From Planctomycetota bacterium (GTDB taxonomy: Bacteria; Planctomycetota; Planctomycetia; Pirellulales; Lacipirellulaceae): DNA of 6,988 nt. The DNA is taken from positions 1 through 6,988 of the forward strand of contig JAADIN010000153.1 in NCBI GenBank assembly GCA_013151315.1, read 5' to 3'. The position numbers were made by a program, and so were the translations under genes. Position 1 is the first letter of the stretch, and each line of letters opens with the position of its first letter. The notes below the pieces were generated by a model. The model was not told where the DNA came from. It made no database searches and was given only the letters and a program-made list of their open reading frames with translations. Shown here piece after piece: positions 6,664 through 6,988 of the stretch.

Positions 6664-6676
6664 GGCCTCCCAGGTA

Positions 6677-6988
6677 TCAAGCGACGGCCCGCCTCTTCTC
6701 AGGCACGGTTTGCTTTCCAGGAAGGCGAACACCGCGCAGATGGGCGATGTGTAGGTACTCCGCATGCAGGGCTGCCCAGATATCCTCTGGGTTAAAATTT
6801 CCCTGCACCCAACGTCGAGCCGCTTTACCATGTTGTTGTCTCAGCTGTCGATCTGCCAAATAAACGCGAAGGGCATCGGTCAATGCCTGGGCATCCCGTA
6901 CAGGGACAAGCATCCCTGTTTCGCCTTCGACAACAGCATCCACACAGCCGGGCACCCGTGTCGCCACGACGGGGCATTCCATCGCGGC
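6677..6988 (-). CDS. Glycosyltransferase family 4 protein, C-terminal part (cut by window edge)
   Basis: The last 103 codons of a gene that enters from the right edge. The reading frame is open to position 6988, so the ATG at 6982 is internal and not the start. The visible part is the end of the C-terminal GT-B Rossmann domain that binds the nucleotide sugar. It reads AAMECPVVATRVPGCVDAVV, then EGETGMLVP. This is the usual E-x7-E region of retaining GT4 enzymes, with the first Glu expected just outside the window and an Asp at the usual second Glu position. Helices with DALRVYL and a basic tail ending EKRRAVA follow. Such enzymes add a sugar to a lipid-linked oligosaccharide at the cytoplasmic face of the inner membrane. 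Donor and linkage cannot be read from this fragment. It converges on the epimerase gene with a 30-bp gap. Confidence 0.88.
   Translation of the reverse strand, partial: AAMECPVVATRVPGCVDAVVEGETGMLVPVRDAQALTDALRVYLADRQLRQQHGKAARRWVQGNFNPEDIWAALHAEYLHIAHLRGVRLPGKQTVPEKRRAVA

Noticed and set aside
6677..6982. Glycosyltransferase fragment as a complete 101-residue protein starting at 6982
   Set aside because: The frame stays open to the window edge and the sequence begins inside the conserved E-x7-E region, so this is the tail of a larger GT4 enzyme.

Overview
The window is a piece of an exopolysaccharide or capsule biosynthesis locus of the Wzx/Wzy type. Every gene in it fits that role, and no mobile element, CRISPR array or RNA gene is visible. 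Three things suggest a planctomycete, probably of the Pirellula/Blastopirellula group: the style of the outer-membrane export lipoprotein and the ligase start, the moderate GC content, and a palindromic repeat of the 'GTGAGCCGC...GCTAGC' kind between genes. This placement comes from pattern recognition, not from a search.

From left to right: (i) 1-225, minus strand, the N-terminus of an integral-membrane O-antigen ligase/polymerase-like protein that runs off the left edge. (ii) 251-2602, minus, a Wzc-type polysaccharide co-polymerase fused to a bacterial tyrosine kinase, with a Gly-Tyr repeat near its C-terminus. (iii) 2656-3774, minus, a Wza-type outer-membrane polysaccharide export lipoprotein. 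(iv) 3775-4062, a 288-bp gap holding a tandem dyad that looks like an operator. (v) 4063-5397, minus, a UDP-N-acetylglucosamine 6-dehydrogenase of the WbpA/TviB type. (vi) 5398-5713, a divergent intergenic region with a good sigma70-like promoter for the dehydrogenase and a long inverted repeat. (vii) 5714-6646, plus, a UDP-N-acetylhexosamine 4-epimerase of the WbpP/TviC type, ended by a clear intrinsic terminator. (viii) 6677-6988, minus, the C-terminus of a GT4 glycosyltransferase that runs off the right edge.

Together the dehydrogenase and epimerase could make UDP-N-acetylgalactosaminuronic acid, or UDP-GlcNAcA plus UDP-GalNAc, as precursors. The glycosyltransferase would use such sugars to build a lipid-linked repeat unit. 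The membrane protein at the left would polymerise or ligate it. Wzc (inner membrane, kinase-controlled) and Wza (outer membrane) would control chain length and export. No Wzb phosphatase, Wzx flippase or priming glycosyltransferase lies in the window.

The genes themselves are standard for such loci. The less ordinary signals are the repeated TCTGACAGA dyads before wza, the REP-like palindrome between the divergent genes, and the (GY)n tyrosine tail of the kinase.
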